From assembly GCA_044226865.1 (NCBI GenBank), contig JBGAGE010000002.1, forward strand, positions 124,001-188,000: a DNA stretch of 64,000 nt, given 5' to 3'. The DNA is from TMP-86 sp044226865. GTDB taxonomy: Bacteria > Pseudomonadota > Gammaproteobacteria > Steroidobacterales > Steroidobacteraceae. The position numbers were made by a program, and so were the translations under genes. Below, piece by piece: positions 29,451 to 38,418 of the stretch (position 1 is the stretch's first letter; every line of letters begins with the position of its first letter). The notes below the pieces were generated by a model. The model saw only the letters and a program-made list of their open reading frames with translations. It searched no databases and was not told the DNA's origin.

Positions 29451-30713
29451 TCAGCGCTGCTTGGCGACGGCGGCTGGCGTGATCGGCGCGCCGCGATTTC
29501 CCCAGGCGCTGCGCAGGTAATTGGCAAGTGTCGCCACTTGCGCGTCGTCCAGTACATCGCCGTACGCCTTCATGGTCTCCCACTGCCCATAGGAAACCTC
29601 CGGCGCAAGCTGGGGCCCGAACAGAATCACGTTGATCAGCGAAGCAGGATCGTCCGCCTGCACCACGGCGCTGCCCGCCACGGGTGGCCCGCTGAACAAG
29701 CTCCCCCGCCCGGAGGGACCATGGCATTTGCCGCATCGATCCTTGTAAAGCGCCGCGCCAGCCGCAGCTTCCGCTGCCGCCGCGCCGCCACCCACCGCCG
29801 CTGGCGGCGCCGCCCGCATCGCTTCATGCTTGAGGCTCTTGATGTACACGGCCACTGCGCGCAGGTCAGTGGGCGTGAGCAAACGCGTGCTGTTGACGAT
29901 CACCTCGTTCATCGGGCCAAACGTGCCCGCCTTGCTGCTGACGCCACGTTGCAGATAGCGCGCCAGGTCCTCCACGCTCCAGCCCGACAGCCCGCCGTGG
30001 CCTGAGCGCAGATCCACGGCGGACCAGGCGCGCGAAGCACCGTTGCCCACATCCCCCTGCAGCACGCCGCCCTGCAACGGCTGATCGGCGCGCTCGGCCA
30101 GCATCCAATTGCGCGGTGTATGGCAGGCCCCGCAATGCAACAGCCCTTCGACCAGGTAGGCGCCGCGATTCCACTCGGCCGTTTGATCCGCACGTGCAGC
30201 GTAACGGCCAGGCTTGAATTGCAGCCAATTCCACATCGCCATGGGCCAGCGCATGGCGAACATCGCGCCATTGTCGAACGCCGGCTGGCGCTCCGGCTTG
30301 AGCGACTCCAGGAAGGCGTACAGGTCGTCGATGTCGGCGTCGCTGACCTTGGTGAAGGAGGTATACGGGAACGCGGGGAACAGGTGCCGCCCATCGGGTG
30401 CCACGCCTTCGTGCATCGCGCGGCGGAAGTCCTGCACGCTCCATTTGCCGATGCCAGTGGCCGCGTCCGGTGTGATGTTGGTGGAATGAATCACCCCCAT
30501 CGGCGTATCGAAACGCACGCCGCCGGCATAAGCAGCGCCGCCGCTGCGCGTGTGACAACTGATGCAATTACCGGCGGCGGCAAGATAGCGGCCGCGCTCG
30601 ATGGGCGTGGCGACCGGCGCCGCTGCGGGCTCCTCGGCATGGGCCAGGCAGGCGGCGAGAACTCCTGCCAGCAAGGCGCCCGGCAACAACCCCGGCAACA
30701 CCCGTAGGAACAT
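29451..30713 (-). CDS. Trihaem cytochrome c, alcohol-dehydrogenase subunit type
   Basis: A 420-residue exported cytochrome with three haem motifs: CISCH (about residue 51), CGACH (about 197) and CGKCH (about 330). The arrangement matches the cytochrome subunit of membrane-bound alcohol/gluconate dehydrogenases (AdhB/GndC type), which carry electrons to ubiquinone. Start 30713 gives a good signal peptide (MFLRVLPGLLPGALLAGVL). A catalytic subunit is not adjacent; candidates are the PQQ dehydrogenases at 17.8-22.2 kb. It follows the minus-strand cytochrome c' gene by 20 bp. Confidence 0.85.
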   Translation of the reverse strand: MFLRVLPGLLPGALLAGVLAACLAHAEEPAAAPVATPIERGRYLAAAGNCISCHTRSGGAAYAGGVRFDTPMGVIHSTNITPDAATGIGKWSVQDFRRAMHEGVAPDGRHLFPAFPYTSFTKVSDADIDDLYAFLESLKPERQPAFDNGAMFAMRWPMAMWNWLQFKPGRYAARADQTAEWNRGAYLVEGLLHCGACHTPRNWMLAERADQPLQGGVLQGDVGNGASRAWSAVDLRSGHGGLSGWSVEDLARYLQRGVSSKAGTFGPMNEVIVNSTRLLTPTDLRAVAVYIKSLKHEAMRAAPPAAVGGGAAAAEAAAGAALYKDRCGKCHGPSGRGSLFSGPPVAGSAVVQADDPASLINVILFGPQLAPEVSYGQWETMKAYGDVLDDAQVATLANYLRSAWGNRGAPITPAAVAKQR

Positions 30714-30733
30714 GCAGGCCAGCGCTGGCGGCG

Positions 30734-31204
30734 CTATTTCTTCTCGCGCCGGTACGAGTCGTGGCAGCCCTTGCAGTTCAGTGCATCGACCACCAACGTG
30801 GACAGGTCCGCATCCTTGCCCTTGGCCTTGATCTCGCGCGTGGCATCGGCGGTCTTCTGCGCGAATTCCTTCATGCGCTTGGAGAAGTCGGGCCACTTGC
30901 TCCATATTTCGGGCATGGCGTCCCCTCCCTGCACCTTGGGCTCGAACGCCTTCAATGCGATCGCGGCCGTCAGGGCCAGGGCCTCCATGTGCGCCGCAGC
31001 ATTGTCATCGGGCACGGCGCCGGAGACGATTTGTCCCAGCGCAGCCGCCTGGCCATCGAGGGCCTGCATCACGTGCTGGCGATATTCGATCACGTTCTTG
31101 TCATCCGCCGCGGCCGCCTGGCACTGCAGGACACCTGCCATCACCAACACCGCGCCGCCCAACCTGCCGCCCATCGCCCATGCCTGTCGCTGCTTCGTCG
31201 TCAT
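30734..31204 (-). CDS. Cytochrome c' (class II), paralogue of the one at 28.9 kb
   Basis: A 156-residue exported cytochrome. ATG at 31204 has GGGGGAA upstream. The signal peptide ends near QAAAAD. The mature part VIEYRQHVMQAL...IWSKWPDF matches the other cytochrome c' throughout, and haem motif CKGCH lies 10 residues from the end. It starts a two-gene minus-strand operon with the trihaem cytochrome c and is divergent from the DUF1592 gene. Confidence 0.86.
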   Translation of the reverse strand: MTTKQRQAWAMGGRLGGAVLVMAGVLQCQAAAADDKNVIEYRQHVMQALDGQAAALGQIVSGAVPDDNAAAHMEALALTAAIALKAFEPKVQGGDAMPEIWSKWPDFSKRMKEFAQKTADATREIKAKGKDADLSTLVVDALNCKGCHDSYRREKK

Positions 31205-31467
31205 CGTTCCCCCAAAGGAAATTTTGCGCTCGATCCTCCGCATCGCCAGGGCGCCGCAGGGCATCGAAAGTGTGTTGAGCATAATCCTGTTGGGCGGGCG
31301 AAAGAAGACCTGCGCACCGAGTGCGTCGATTAGCCCGCCCGGTTGTGGGTGACGGACATTGCTATATACTTAAAATGCAGCGCGCTCTCGAGGTCCGCCG
31401 CCGTCGGGACAGGTACGACCCGGTGATCACCTCCCTCAAGGATATGCCGCGGGGTTGCACGCTCACG

Positions 31468-33285
31468 ATGGCTGGCCGGATTTTTCCCTGGTTGTCTCCC
31501 GGACCGCGCCGCGGCGCCCTGGCCTCGTCTCGCGCCGCGGCCATTGCCTTGTTGCTGTGTCTTTCTGCCCGCCCCGGCATGGCCGCCGCCGAGCCCATTG
31601 CGGGTGCTGCCCTGGCAAAAACGCCCGGCCCAAGCACGGAAGCCGCAGCGGGCGCCGCAGGTCCGAATGGGCCGGCCGACGCCGGCACTCCCGCGCGACT
31701 TCGCCTGATTTCGCAAAGCCAGTATTTCAACACCCTGGGATACGTGTTCGGGCCCGACATCTCGATCGCCGCGCATTTCGCGCCCTTCCGTCGCACCGAG
31801 GGCCTGCTTGCCACGGGTGCGTCTTCCGCCGGTGTCACCGCGGGCCAAATGCAGGAATTCCAGCGGACGGCCGCAGCGCTCGCCGAGAAAGTGGTCAGTC
31901 CCCAGAACCGCGCCTTCCTGATCCCCTGTACGCCGCGCAGCCCCACGGCGGCGGACCCCGCGTGCGCGCGGCAATTCCTGTCCTCGGTTGGACGGCTCCT
32001 GTACCGCCGGCCGATGCGGCACGAGGAAGTCGTGGCGGTAGTGGCCAAGGCCGGGGAAGCGGCGACGCGCCTGAAGGATTTCTACGCCGGCCTCGGCAGC
32101 GCCCTGGAAGGCTTGCTGCTCGCGCCCGAAACACTTTTCATTCACGACACCACCGAGCCCGATCCGGCGCGGCCCGGTCATCGCCGCCTCGATGCCTACG
32201 CGATGGCATCGCGCATGAGCTTCTTCCTGTGGAACGCCGCGCCCGACGATGACCTGCTGCGGCGTGCGCAGCGCGGCGAATTGCAGACGGAGGACGGACG
32301 CGCTGCTGCCGTCGATGCCATGCTGAAGAGCCAGCGCCTGGAGACGGGCGTGCGTGCCTTCTTCGACGACATGCTGGAGTTCGACGAATTCGCCGTGCTG
32401 TCGAAGGATCCGATGATCTATCCGGCCTTCGTGGGCGATGTGGTGCAGGACGCGCGCGAACAGACGCTGCGTACGCTGGTGGATCACCTGCTGGTGCAGG
32501 ACCGCGACTACCGCGACCTGTTTACCACGCGCGAAACCTTCCTCTCGCCACCCCTGGCCACGCTGTACGGCGTGCCGGCGCCACCCGGCTGGTCCAAGTA
32601 CGAGATGCCGGCGGATAGCCCGCGCGTGGGATTGCTGACGCAGGTGGCCTTCCTCGCCTCGCACGCGCACCCCGGACGCAGCTCGGCCACGCGCCGCGGC
32701 AAGGCGCTGCGCGAACTGCTCTTGTGCCAGGTCGTGCCGCGTCCGCCACCCAACGTGGATTTTTCGTTGGTGGAGAATCCGAAGTCCACCATCAAGACCG
32801 CGCGTGAGCGGTTGGCGCTGCATCGATCGAACCCCGTGTGCGCGGGCTGCCACAAGATCACCGATCCCATTGGCCTCGCCCTGGAGAACTTCGATGGCGC
32901 CGGCCAGTACCGCGCCACCGAGCGCGGCGCGCCCATCGACGCCAGCGGCGCTCTCGATGGCAAACAGTTCAGCGATCCTATCGGCCTGGGCCAGGCCCTG
33001 CACGATCACCCCGGGCTTCCGGCCTGCGTCGTGAAGCGTGCGTATGCGTACGGAACCGGCGGACCCACCAGCGCGGGCGACAAGCCCACGCTGGCGTGGC
33101 TGGGCGATCGGTTCGCGCAATCGGGCTATCGCATGCGTGGACTTCTGCGCACCATCGTGACGAGCCATGCATTTTCGCAGGTGGTCGAACCGGCCAGCAC
33201 TCCGCCGCCGGTGAAGAGCGCCGGCAACGGGCCGGCGCCCGCATCGGGCGGCGCGGCGGCCGACACTGAAGGAGCAGCGCGATGA
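31468..33285 (+). CDS. DUF1592/DUF1588 family secreted protein with C-terminal haem motif
   Basis: About 605 residues with a signal peptide (ALLLCLSARPGMAAAEP). The order of conserved blocks fits the DUF1587/1595/1592/1588/1585 family known mainly from planctomycetes and some proteobacteria: ARLRLISQSQYFNTL, LLYRRPM, RMSFFLWN, FLASHAHPGRSSATRRGKALRE and CAGCHKITDPIGLALENFD, which holds a CxxCH. The usual partner DUF1552 gene overlaps its stop (ATGA at 33282). Function is unknown; the haem site suggests a redox role in the periplasm. Start 31468 or 31444 are both possible. Confidence 0.85.
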   Translation: MAGRIFPWLSPGPRRGALASSRAAAIALLLCLSARPGMAAAEPIAGAALAKTPGPSTEAAAGAAGPNGPADAGTPARLRLISQSQYFNTLGYVFGPDISIAAHFAPFRRTEGLLATGASSAGVTAGQMQEFQRTAAALAEKVVSPQNRAFLIPCTPRSPTAADPACARQFLSSVGRLLYRRPMRHEEVVAVVAKAGEAATRLKDFYAGLGSALEGLLLAPETLFIHDTTEPDPARPGHRRLDAYAMASRMSFFLWNAAPDDDLLRRAQRGELQTEDGRAAAVDAMLKSQRLETGVRAFFDDMLEFDEFAVLSKDPMIYPAFVGDVVQDAREQTLRTLVDHLLVQDRDYRDLFTTRETFLSPPLATLYGVPAPPGWSKYEMPADSPRVGLLTQVAFLASHAHPGRSSATRRGKALRELLLCQVVPRPPPNVDFSLVENPKSTIKTARERLALHRSNPVCAGCHKITDPIGLALENFDGAGQYRATERGAPIDASGALDGKQFSDPIGLGQALHDHPGLPACVVKRAYAYGTGGPTSAGDKPTLAWLGDRFAQSGYRMRGLLRTIVTSHAFSQVVEPASTPPPVKSAGNGPAPASGGAAADTEGAAR

Positions 33286-34637
33286 GCGCATCGAACCGGT
33301 TGATCGATTTGAGCCGCCGGCGAGTCCTGCGCGGGATGTTGGGTGGTGCCACGGTGTCCCTCGGCCTGCCCCTGCTCGACTGCTTCTTGAACGGCAATGG
33401 CACCGCCATGGCCAGCGGCGCACCATTGCCGGTGCGCTTCGGCACCTGGTTCTGGGGCTTGGGGATGAGCGCCAAGGCCTTCGTGCCCTCGAAGGTGGGC
33501 GCGGACTACGACCTGCCCGACGAACTGGCCGCGCTCAAGGGTGTGCGCGAGCACGTCAACGTGTTCACCAATTTCAATGCCTTCCGCGACTCCGCGCCCA
33601 ACCTGTGCCACTACACGGGCTGGATCATCACCCGCACCGGCTCCGCACCCATCGGCCAGGATGACCGGCCGGGCGAGACGCTGGATGTCAGCATCGCGCG
33701 CGTCATCGGCCGCAACTCGCGCTTCCAGTCGATCACCGCCACGGCCAACGGCGACGTGCGCGCCAGTTTCAGCTACGAGAACGCCAATTCGATCAACGTC
33801 GCCGAAGCCTCGCCGCTGAATTTCTACAAGACGCTGTTCGGTCCGGATTACCAGGATCCCAATGCCAGCAGTTTCACGCCCAATCCGCGCATCATGGTGC
33901 GCAAGAGCGTGCTCTCGGGTGTGCTGGAGCAGACGCAGCGCCTGATGAAAGACGTGGGCGCGGAGGACCGCGTGCGCCTGGAACAATATTTTACGAACCT
34001 GCGCGACCTGGAGCGGCAGTTCAACCTGCAACTCACCAAGCCCGAGCCGATCGCCGCCTGCCATCCCGTGGCGGCGCCGGGCGAAGATCCCAAGACCAGC
34101 GTCGATGCCGGCATCGTCGGCAAGCGCCATCAGATGCTCACCGACCTCATGACCATGGCGGTGGCCTGCGATCAAACGCGCGTATTCAACATGGCCTATT
34201 CGGCGGCATTCGCCTCCACCACCAAGGCGGGATACGAAAAGCCGCACCACACCTGCACGCACGAAGAACCCATCGATGAGACGCTCGGCTACCAGCCGAC
34301 GGCCTCGTGGTTCCTGAAGCAGGCCATGGATTCCTGGGCCTATTTCGTCGAGGCCTTCTCCAAGGTGAAGGAAGGCGATGGGAGCTTGCTCGACAACATG
34401 CTCATCTACGCCTCCACCGATTCCGCGTGGGCGCGCATTCATTCGCTCGACGGCATCCCCTCCTTCACCGCGGGCCGCGCCGGCGGCCGCGTCAAGACCG
34501 GCATGCACATCGACGGCGCGGGAGGACCCGCCACGCGCGTGGGGTTCACGGCGATGAAGCTCTTTGGCGTCGACACGGCCTCCTGGGGCACGAACAGCAA
34601 TCGCACCTCCAAGGAGATCGGCGAGATCCTGGTTTGA
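33282..34637 (+). CDS. DUF1552 family protein, Tat-exported
   Basis: A 451-residue protein with a twin-arginine leader (LSRRRVLRGMLGG). The body is DUF1552: RFGTWFWGLGM, FTNFNAF, HYTGWIITRTG, LEQYFTNLRDLERQF, QMLTDLMTMAVACDQTRVFN and STDSAWARIHS. The family is related to alkaline-phosphatase-like DUF1501 proteins, but its chemistry is unknown. It overlaps the DUF1592 gene by ATGA and the next gene by TGATG, so translation is coupled throughout. Confidence 0.88.
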   Translation: MSASNRLIDLSRRRVLRGMLGGATVSLGLPLLDCFLNGNGTAMASGAPLPVRFGTWFWGLGMSAKAFVPSKVGADYDLPDELAALKGVREHVNVFTNFNAFRDSAPNLCHYTGWIITRTGSAPIGQDDRPGETLDVSIARVIGRNSRFQSITATANGDVRASFSYENANSINVAEASPLNFYKTLFGPDYQDPNASSFTPNPRIMVRKSVLSGVLEQTQRLMKDVGAEDRVRLEQYFTNLRDLERQFNLQLTKPEPIAACHPVAAPGEDPKTSVDAGIVGKRHQMLTDLMTMAVACDQTRVFNMAYSAAFASTTKAGYEKPHHTCTHEEPIDETLGYQPTASWFLKQAMDSWAYFVEAFSKVKEGDGSLLDNMLIYASTDSAWARIHSLDGIPSFTAGRAGGRVKTGMHIDGAGGPATRVGFTAMKLFGVDTASWGTNSNRTSKEIGEILV

Positions 34638-36007
34638 TGATGCGACGCCGGCCGCGAATTCCCCTGGCTCGTCTCTGGCTCGCGCTCGGCATCGTGGCGT
34701 TGGGACCCTCCCGGCTCGACGCCGCGCAACCGGAACCCTTCCAATCCACCGCCATGCCTTCGGGCGTGCGGGTGGTGAATTCCGAACTCGACGGAGCGGT
34801 ATTCGCGGACGCGCGCGGCAAGACGTTGTACCAGTGGCCGCTGCGCCAGATGCGCAGCGGCGTCACCGGCGATCACCTGGGCACCTCCGAATGCAACCCG
34901 GCGAAGACCGAAGTAAGCGCAGGGTTCATGAGCCCATATCCAGGGGGATTACGCCTGCCCGACCTGGAGCAGCACCTGAGCTGTGCACAGGTCTGGCTGC
35001 CCTTCGTGGCGCCTGCCGGCGCGAAGCCGGTGGGCAGCTGGACGCTGATCGAGCGCAAGGACGGCCGCCGGCAATGGGCCTATGAAGACCTGCCGGTGTA
35101 TACCTTCTACCTCGATCGCCGGCCGGGCGATGTGTTGGGCGGTCGCGCCGACAAGCGCGGTGGCGATGCGCCCGCGGGCCGCAGGCCCATCGGGCCGCCG
35201 CCCGATGTGCCCGCCGGGTTCGCGGTGAAGACCATGAGCACAGGTCGGCTCCTGGTCACCACGCAGGGATTTACCGTCTACGCCTCGGACCATGACACGG
35301 CGACGCGGTCGAATTGCGATGCGGCCTGTGCGCAAACGTGGGTGCCGCTGATCGCGCCCTCGCTCGCGCGCCCGCATGGTGACTGGGCCAGCATCGAGCG
35401 CACGCTCGGCGTCAAGCAATGGACCTTTCGCGGCAAGCCCTTGTACCGATACAGCGCCGATCCCGGCGCGCACCGCTTCACCGGGGAGGATGTTCCCGGT
35501 TGGCACAGCGTCTACACGCAGCGCGCGCCCGATCCACCCGCTGGGTTCACCGTGCAGGACACCACGGCAGGCCAGGTGCTCGCCGACCAGGATGGCCGCA
35601 CGCTGTACACGTATTTCTGTGGCGATGACGGCGCCGACCAACTGGGCTGCGATCTTCCCGAAGAAACCCAGGTGTACCGGCTCGCCGTGTGCGGTGGCGG
35701 CGAAGTGCAGCGTTGCCTGCGCAGCTTTCCTTACGTCATCGCGGCGCCGAACGCGCGCGCCACCAGCCGCACCTGGAGCATCCTCAGCATCGATCCCCAG
35801 AGCGGCCGGCGCGTGCCGGCCGGCGATCCGCGCGCGCTGCGCGTGTGGGCCTACCGCGATCGGCCGGTGTACACCTACGCGGGCGACGAGCATCCCGGTG
35901 ATGTGCACGCGGATTCGCACGGCGAGTTTCGCGGTGAGCGCAACGGCTATCGCGCCATCTGGCTGCGCGATGATTTCTTCCAGCGCAATCAACCCGGACC
36001 CGGCTGA
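34637..36007 (+). CDS. Exported protein with repeated lipoprotein-15-like (PF03640) units, copy 1
   Basis: A 456-residue exported protein with a signal peptide (LARLWLALGIVALG, cut near LDAAQ). It carries three or four copies of a repeat resembling the secreted repeat of PF03640: DARGKTLYQWPL, GFTVYASDHD with CDAACAQTWVPL, and DGRTLYTYFCGDDG. Each has the D-G-x-T-L-Y strand and a Cys pair. It is clearly homologous along its length to the gene at 37007-38410. The start ATG shares TGATG with the DUF1552 stop, and its stop shares TGATG with the next gene. Function unknown; a redox or metal-binding role is possible. Confidence 0.78.
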   Translation: MMRRRPRIPLARLWLALGIVALGPSRLDAAQPEPFQSTAMPSGVRVVNSELDGAVFADARGKTLYQWPLRQMRSGVTGDHLGTSECNPAKTEVSAGFMSPYPGGLRLPDLEQHLSCAQVWLPFVAPAGAKPVGSWTLIERKDGRRQWAYEDLPVYTFYLDRRPGDVLGGRADKRGGDAPAGRRPIGPPPDVPAGFAVKTMSTGRLLVTTQGFTVYASDHDTATRSNCDAACAQTWVPLIAPSLARPHGDWASIERTLGVKQWTFRGKPLYRYSADPGAHRFTGEDVPGWHSVYTQRAPDPPAGFTVQDTTAGQVLADQDGRTLYTYFCGDDGADQLGCDLPEETQVYRLAVCGGGEVQRCLRSFPYVIAAPNARATSRTWSILSIDPQSGRRVPAGDPRALRVWAYRDRPVYTYAGDEHPGDVHADSHGEFRGERNGYRAIWLRDDFFQRNQPGPG

Positions 36008-37020
36008 TGAACGCTCGCATGGTATCCGTGGTGTTGCTCGGCACGGCGTGGCTCGGCAGCCAGACCGCGCTTTCGCAAGAAAGCCCGATTCGCGACGGCA
36101 GCATCGCGTACGCCGTGACCAGCCTGCGCTGGGCCACTTATGTGAAACCCGAAGAACCGGTGCCCTGCCCGCACGGCGTCAACGACGGGCCGCGTGAGCA
36201 ATTCAGCCGCCTGTATCCCCAGGATGGCGGGCAGCGCGCGCTGGCGGATACGCAACTGCGCCGCGAGATCGAAGTCTGGTTTCCCACCACCGCGCCGGAT
36301 CGTTTCGAGTTTCGAGAAGCCAGTGGGCCCATCGCGCTGGGACTGAATCTCGATGGCAGGACAGGTCCCAACGATTTCACCAGCCCCGAAGGCGAATCCG
36401 GCATCGACAACCAGCTGTACCGCGCCATCGGCTGCATCAACAGCTATCGCGATGCGCACGGCACGAACGATGAGCTCAACGCGCTCGAAGTGGTCAAGGA
36501 AAGCTACAACCGCTGGCTGATCGAGATCACCGGCATCTTCATCCAGCATTATCGCGGCCGTATCGTCGATGGCGTGCTCGAGACCGAACCCGGCGAGCTC
36601 GCCTTTCCCTGGTCGGTATTCGGCGTGGTCGCCGACCACTTCCTGCGCGGCGCGCGTTTCAAGCTCAAGCTCACGCCCACCGGCGCGGAAGGGTTGATCG
36701 GCGGCTATGCAGATATCGAGACCTGGTATCTGCAGCTGATGCGCTCGCAGTCCACGCATTGCCAGAGCTATGGCCAGCTTTCCTCCGCATCCTTGTACAA
36801 GGCCATGCGCCGGCTCGCCGATGGTTATCCGGATACCGCGACCGGCGCGAACACGTCGATTTCATCCGCGCTGCGCGCGCAGTTCACGCAGGTGTACATC
36901 CTGCCCGCTTCCAAGGCAGGACTGCCGCCCGCGGATCAACTGCCGCGCTACCATGCCTTCAAGGGCGCGCCCTTCCCACGCACGGCGGCGGAGGAAATCC
37001 AGGATCATGCCGCGCGTTGA
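36007..37020 (+). CDS. Conserved exported protein of unknown function, copy 1
   Basis: A 337-residue protein with a signal peptide (MVSVVLLGTAWLGSQTALSQ). I do not recognise the family. Notable segments are AVTSLRWATYVKPEEPVPCP, DNQLYRAIGCINSYRDAHG, EVVKESYNRWLIEITG and GGYADIETWYLQLMRSQ. It is homologous to the frameshifted gene at 38419-39470, with a 140-bp identical block (36398-36537 = 38828-38967). Relative to that copy it lacks 12 codons after EITGI, an in-frame deletion that may affect the fold. It overlaps both neighbours, so it is tightly coupled to the repeat protein before it. Confidence 0.72.
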   Translation: MNARMVSVVLLGTAWLGSQTALSQESPIRDGSIAYAVTSLRWATYVKPEEPVPCPHGVNDGPREQFSRLYPQDGGQRALADTQLRREIEVWFPTTAPDRFEFREASGPIALGLNLDGRTGPNDFTSPEGESGIDNQLYRAIGCINSYRDAHGTNDELNALEVVKESYNRWLIEITGIFIQHYRGRIVDGVLETEPGELAFPWSVFGVVADHFLRGARFKLKLTPTGAEGLIGGYADIETWYLQLMRSQSTHCQSYGQLSSASLYKAMRRLADGYPDTATGANTSISSALRAQFTQVYILPASKAGLPPADQLPRYHAFKGAPFPRTAAEEIQDHAAR

Positions 37021-38410
37021 GCCGTGCGCGCGGGCGCGCTTCACCGGGATGGCGACACTTGCGCACCGCTTGGCCTGCGCGGCCGCGGCCCTGTGGCTGG
37101 CGCATCCGGCCAACGCCCGCGATGCAGCGGCGCGAGAGGCGTTCCGCGCGGTTCCCCTGCCGGCCGGGGTGCGCGTGGTGCTGACCGAACTGGATGGTCC
37201 GGTGTTCGCCGACGCCAAGGGCATGACGCTGTACGACTGGCCGCTGCAGCAAATGCGTAGTGGCGTCACCGGCGATCACCTCGGCACATCCGAATGCACG
37301 AACGTGAAGGTCGAGGTCAGTTCCGGTTTGATGAGCCCCTATCCCGCCGGCTTGCGCCTGCCGGAACTGGCGCAACGCCCAGCATGCGCGCAAGTCTGGC
37401 GCCCGTTCACCGCGCCACCGTCCGCCAAGGCCATCGGCAAGTGGAGCATCATCCAGCGCAAGGATGGCGGCCGCCAATGGGCCTACGACGACCTGCCGGT
37501 GTACACCTTCCATCTCGACGAGCAGCCGGGGGATGTGCTGGGCGCGCGCGCTGACAAGCTCATCCTGGATGCGCCGGCGGCACGCCGGCCGGTGGGACCA
37601 CCGCCCGATGTGCCCTCTGGATTCGCCGTGAAGACCATGAGCACGGGCCGGCTGCTGGTGACGGCGCAGGGAATGTCGGTGTATTCCGCCGATGCCGACA
37701 CGGCCACCCGCTCCGCGTGCGAAGGCGCCTGTACCGACACCTGGATTCCGCTGCTGGCGCCGACCTTGAGCCGGCCGCATGGCGAGTGGTCGGTCATCGA
37801 GCGTGCCCCCGGCGTGAAGCAATGGACCTTCCGCGGCAAGCCCCTGTACCGGCATGCGCTGGATTCCGGCGCACATCGCATGATGGGGAGCGATGTCAGC
37901 GGCTGGCACAACGTGTACACGCAGCGGGCACCTGACCCGCCCGCCGGCTTCACGGTGCAGGACACGACCGCGGGCCAGGTGCTCGCGGACAAGCACGGGC
38001 GCACGGTGTACACGTATTTCTGCGGCGATGACGGCGTCGATCAACTCGGCTGCGACCTGCCGGAGGAATCCCAGGTGTATCGCATTGCCATCTGCGGTGG
38101 CGGCGATGCGCGGCGTTGTCTCGAGGCCTTTCCGTACGTAATCGCGGAGCCCGGCGCCCGCTCGACCAGCCGCGCCTGGCGCATTCTCAGCATTGATCCC
38201 CTCACCGGCCGTCGCGCGCGGCCGAGCGATCCGAACGCCCTGCGCGTCTGGGCCTTTCGCGGCCGGCCCGTGTACACCTACGCGGGCGATCGTCAGCCCG
38301 GCGATGTGAACGCCGACTCGCATGGCGAATTCCGCGCGGAACGCAACGGTTATCGGGCCTTCTGGTTGCGCGATGATTTCTTCGACCGCGACCAGCCGGG
38401 TCCTGGCTAG
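37007..38410 (+). CDS. Exported protein with repeated lipoprotein-15-like (PF03640) units, copy 2
   Basis: A 467-residue paralogue of the protein at 34637-36007, by eye around three quarters identical, with the same repeat landmarks (DAKGMTLYDWPL, GMSVYSADADT with CEGACTDTWIPL, HGRTVYTYFCGDDG). ATG at 37007 has AGGATC upstream and overlaps the previous gene by 14 bp; ATG at 37049 is an alternative. The signal peptide is LACAAAALWLAHPANA. It is the first gene of the second copy of a tandemly duplicated two-gene unit. Confidence 0.75.
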   Translation: MPRVEPCARARFTGMATLAHRLACAAAALWLAHPANARDAAAREAFRAVPLPAGVRVVLTELDGPVFADAKGMTLYDWPLQQMRSGVTGDHLGTSECTNVKVEVSSGLMSPYPAGLRLPELAQRPACAQVWRPFTAPPSAKAIGKWSIIQRKDGGRQWAYDDLPVYTFHLDEQPGDVLGARADKLILDAPAARRPVGPPPDVPSGFAVKTMSTGRLLVTAQGMSVYSADADTATRSACEGACTDTWIPLLAPTLSRPHGEWSVIERAPGVKQWTFRGKPLYRHALDSGAHRMMGSDVSGWHNVYTQRAPDPPAGFTVQDTTAGQVLADKHGRTVYTYFCGDDGVDQLGCDLPEESQVYRIAICGGGDARRCLEAFPYVIAEPGARSTSRAWRILSIDPLTGRRARPSDPNALRVWAFRGRPVYTYAGDRQPGDVNADSHGEFRAERNGYRAFWLRDDFFDRDQPGPG

Positions 38411-38418
38411 GAGTGAGC

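Noticed and set aside
31330..34508. Long minus-strand frames opposite the DUF1592 and DUF1552 genes
   Set aside because: Their translations show no domain, while the plus-strand frames carry clear family motifs and start/stop coupling.
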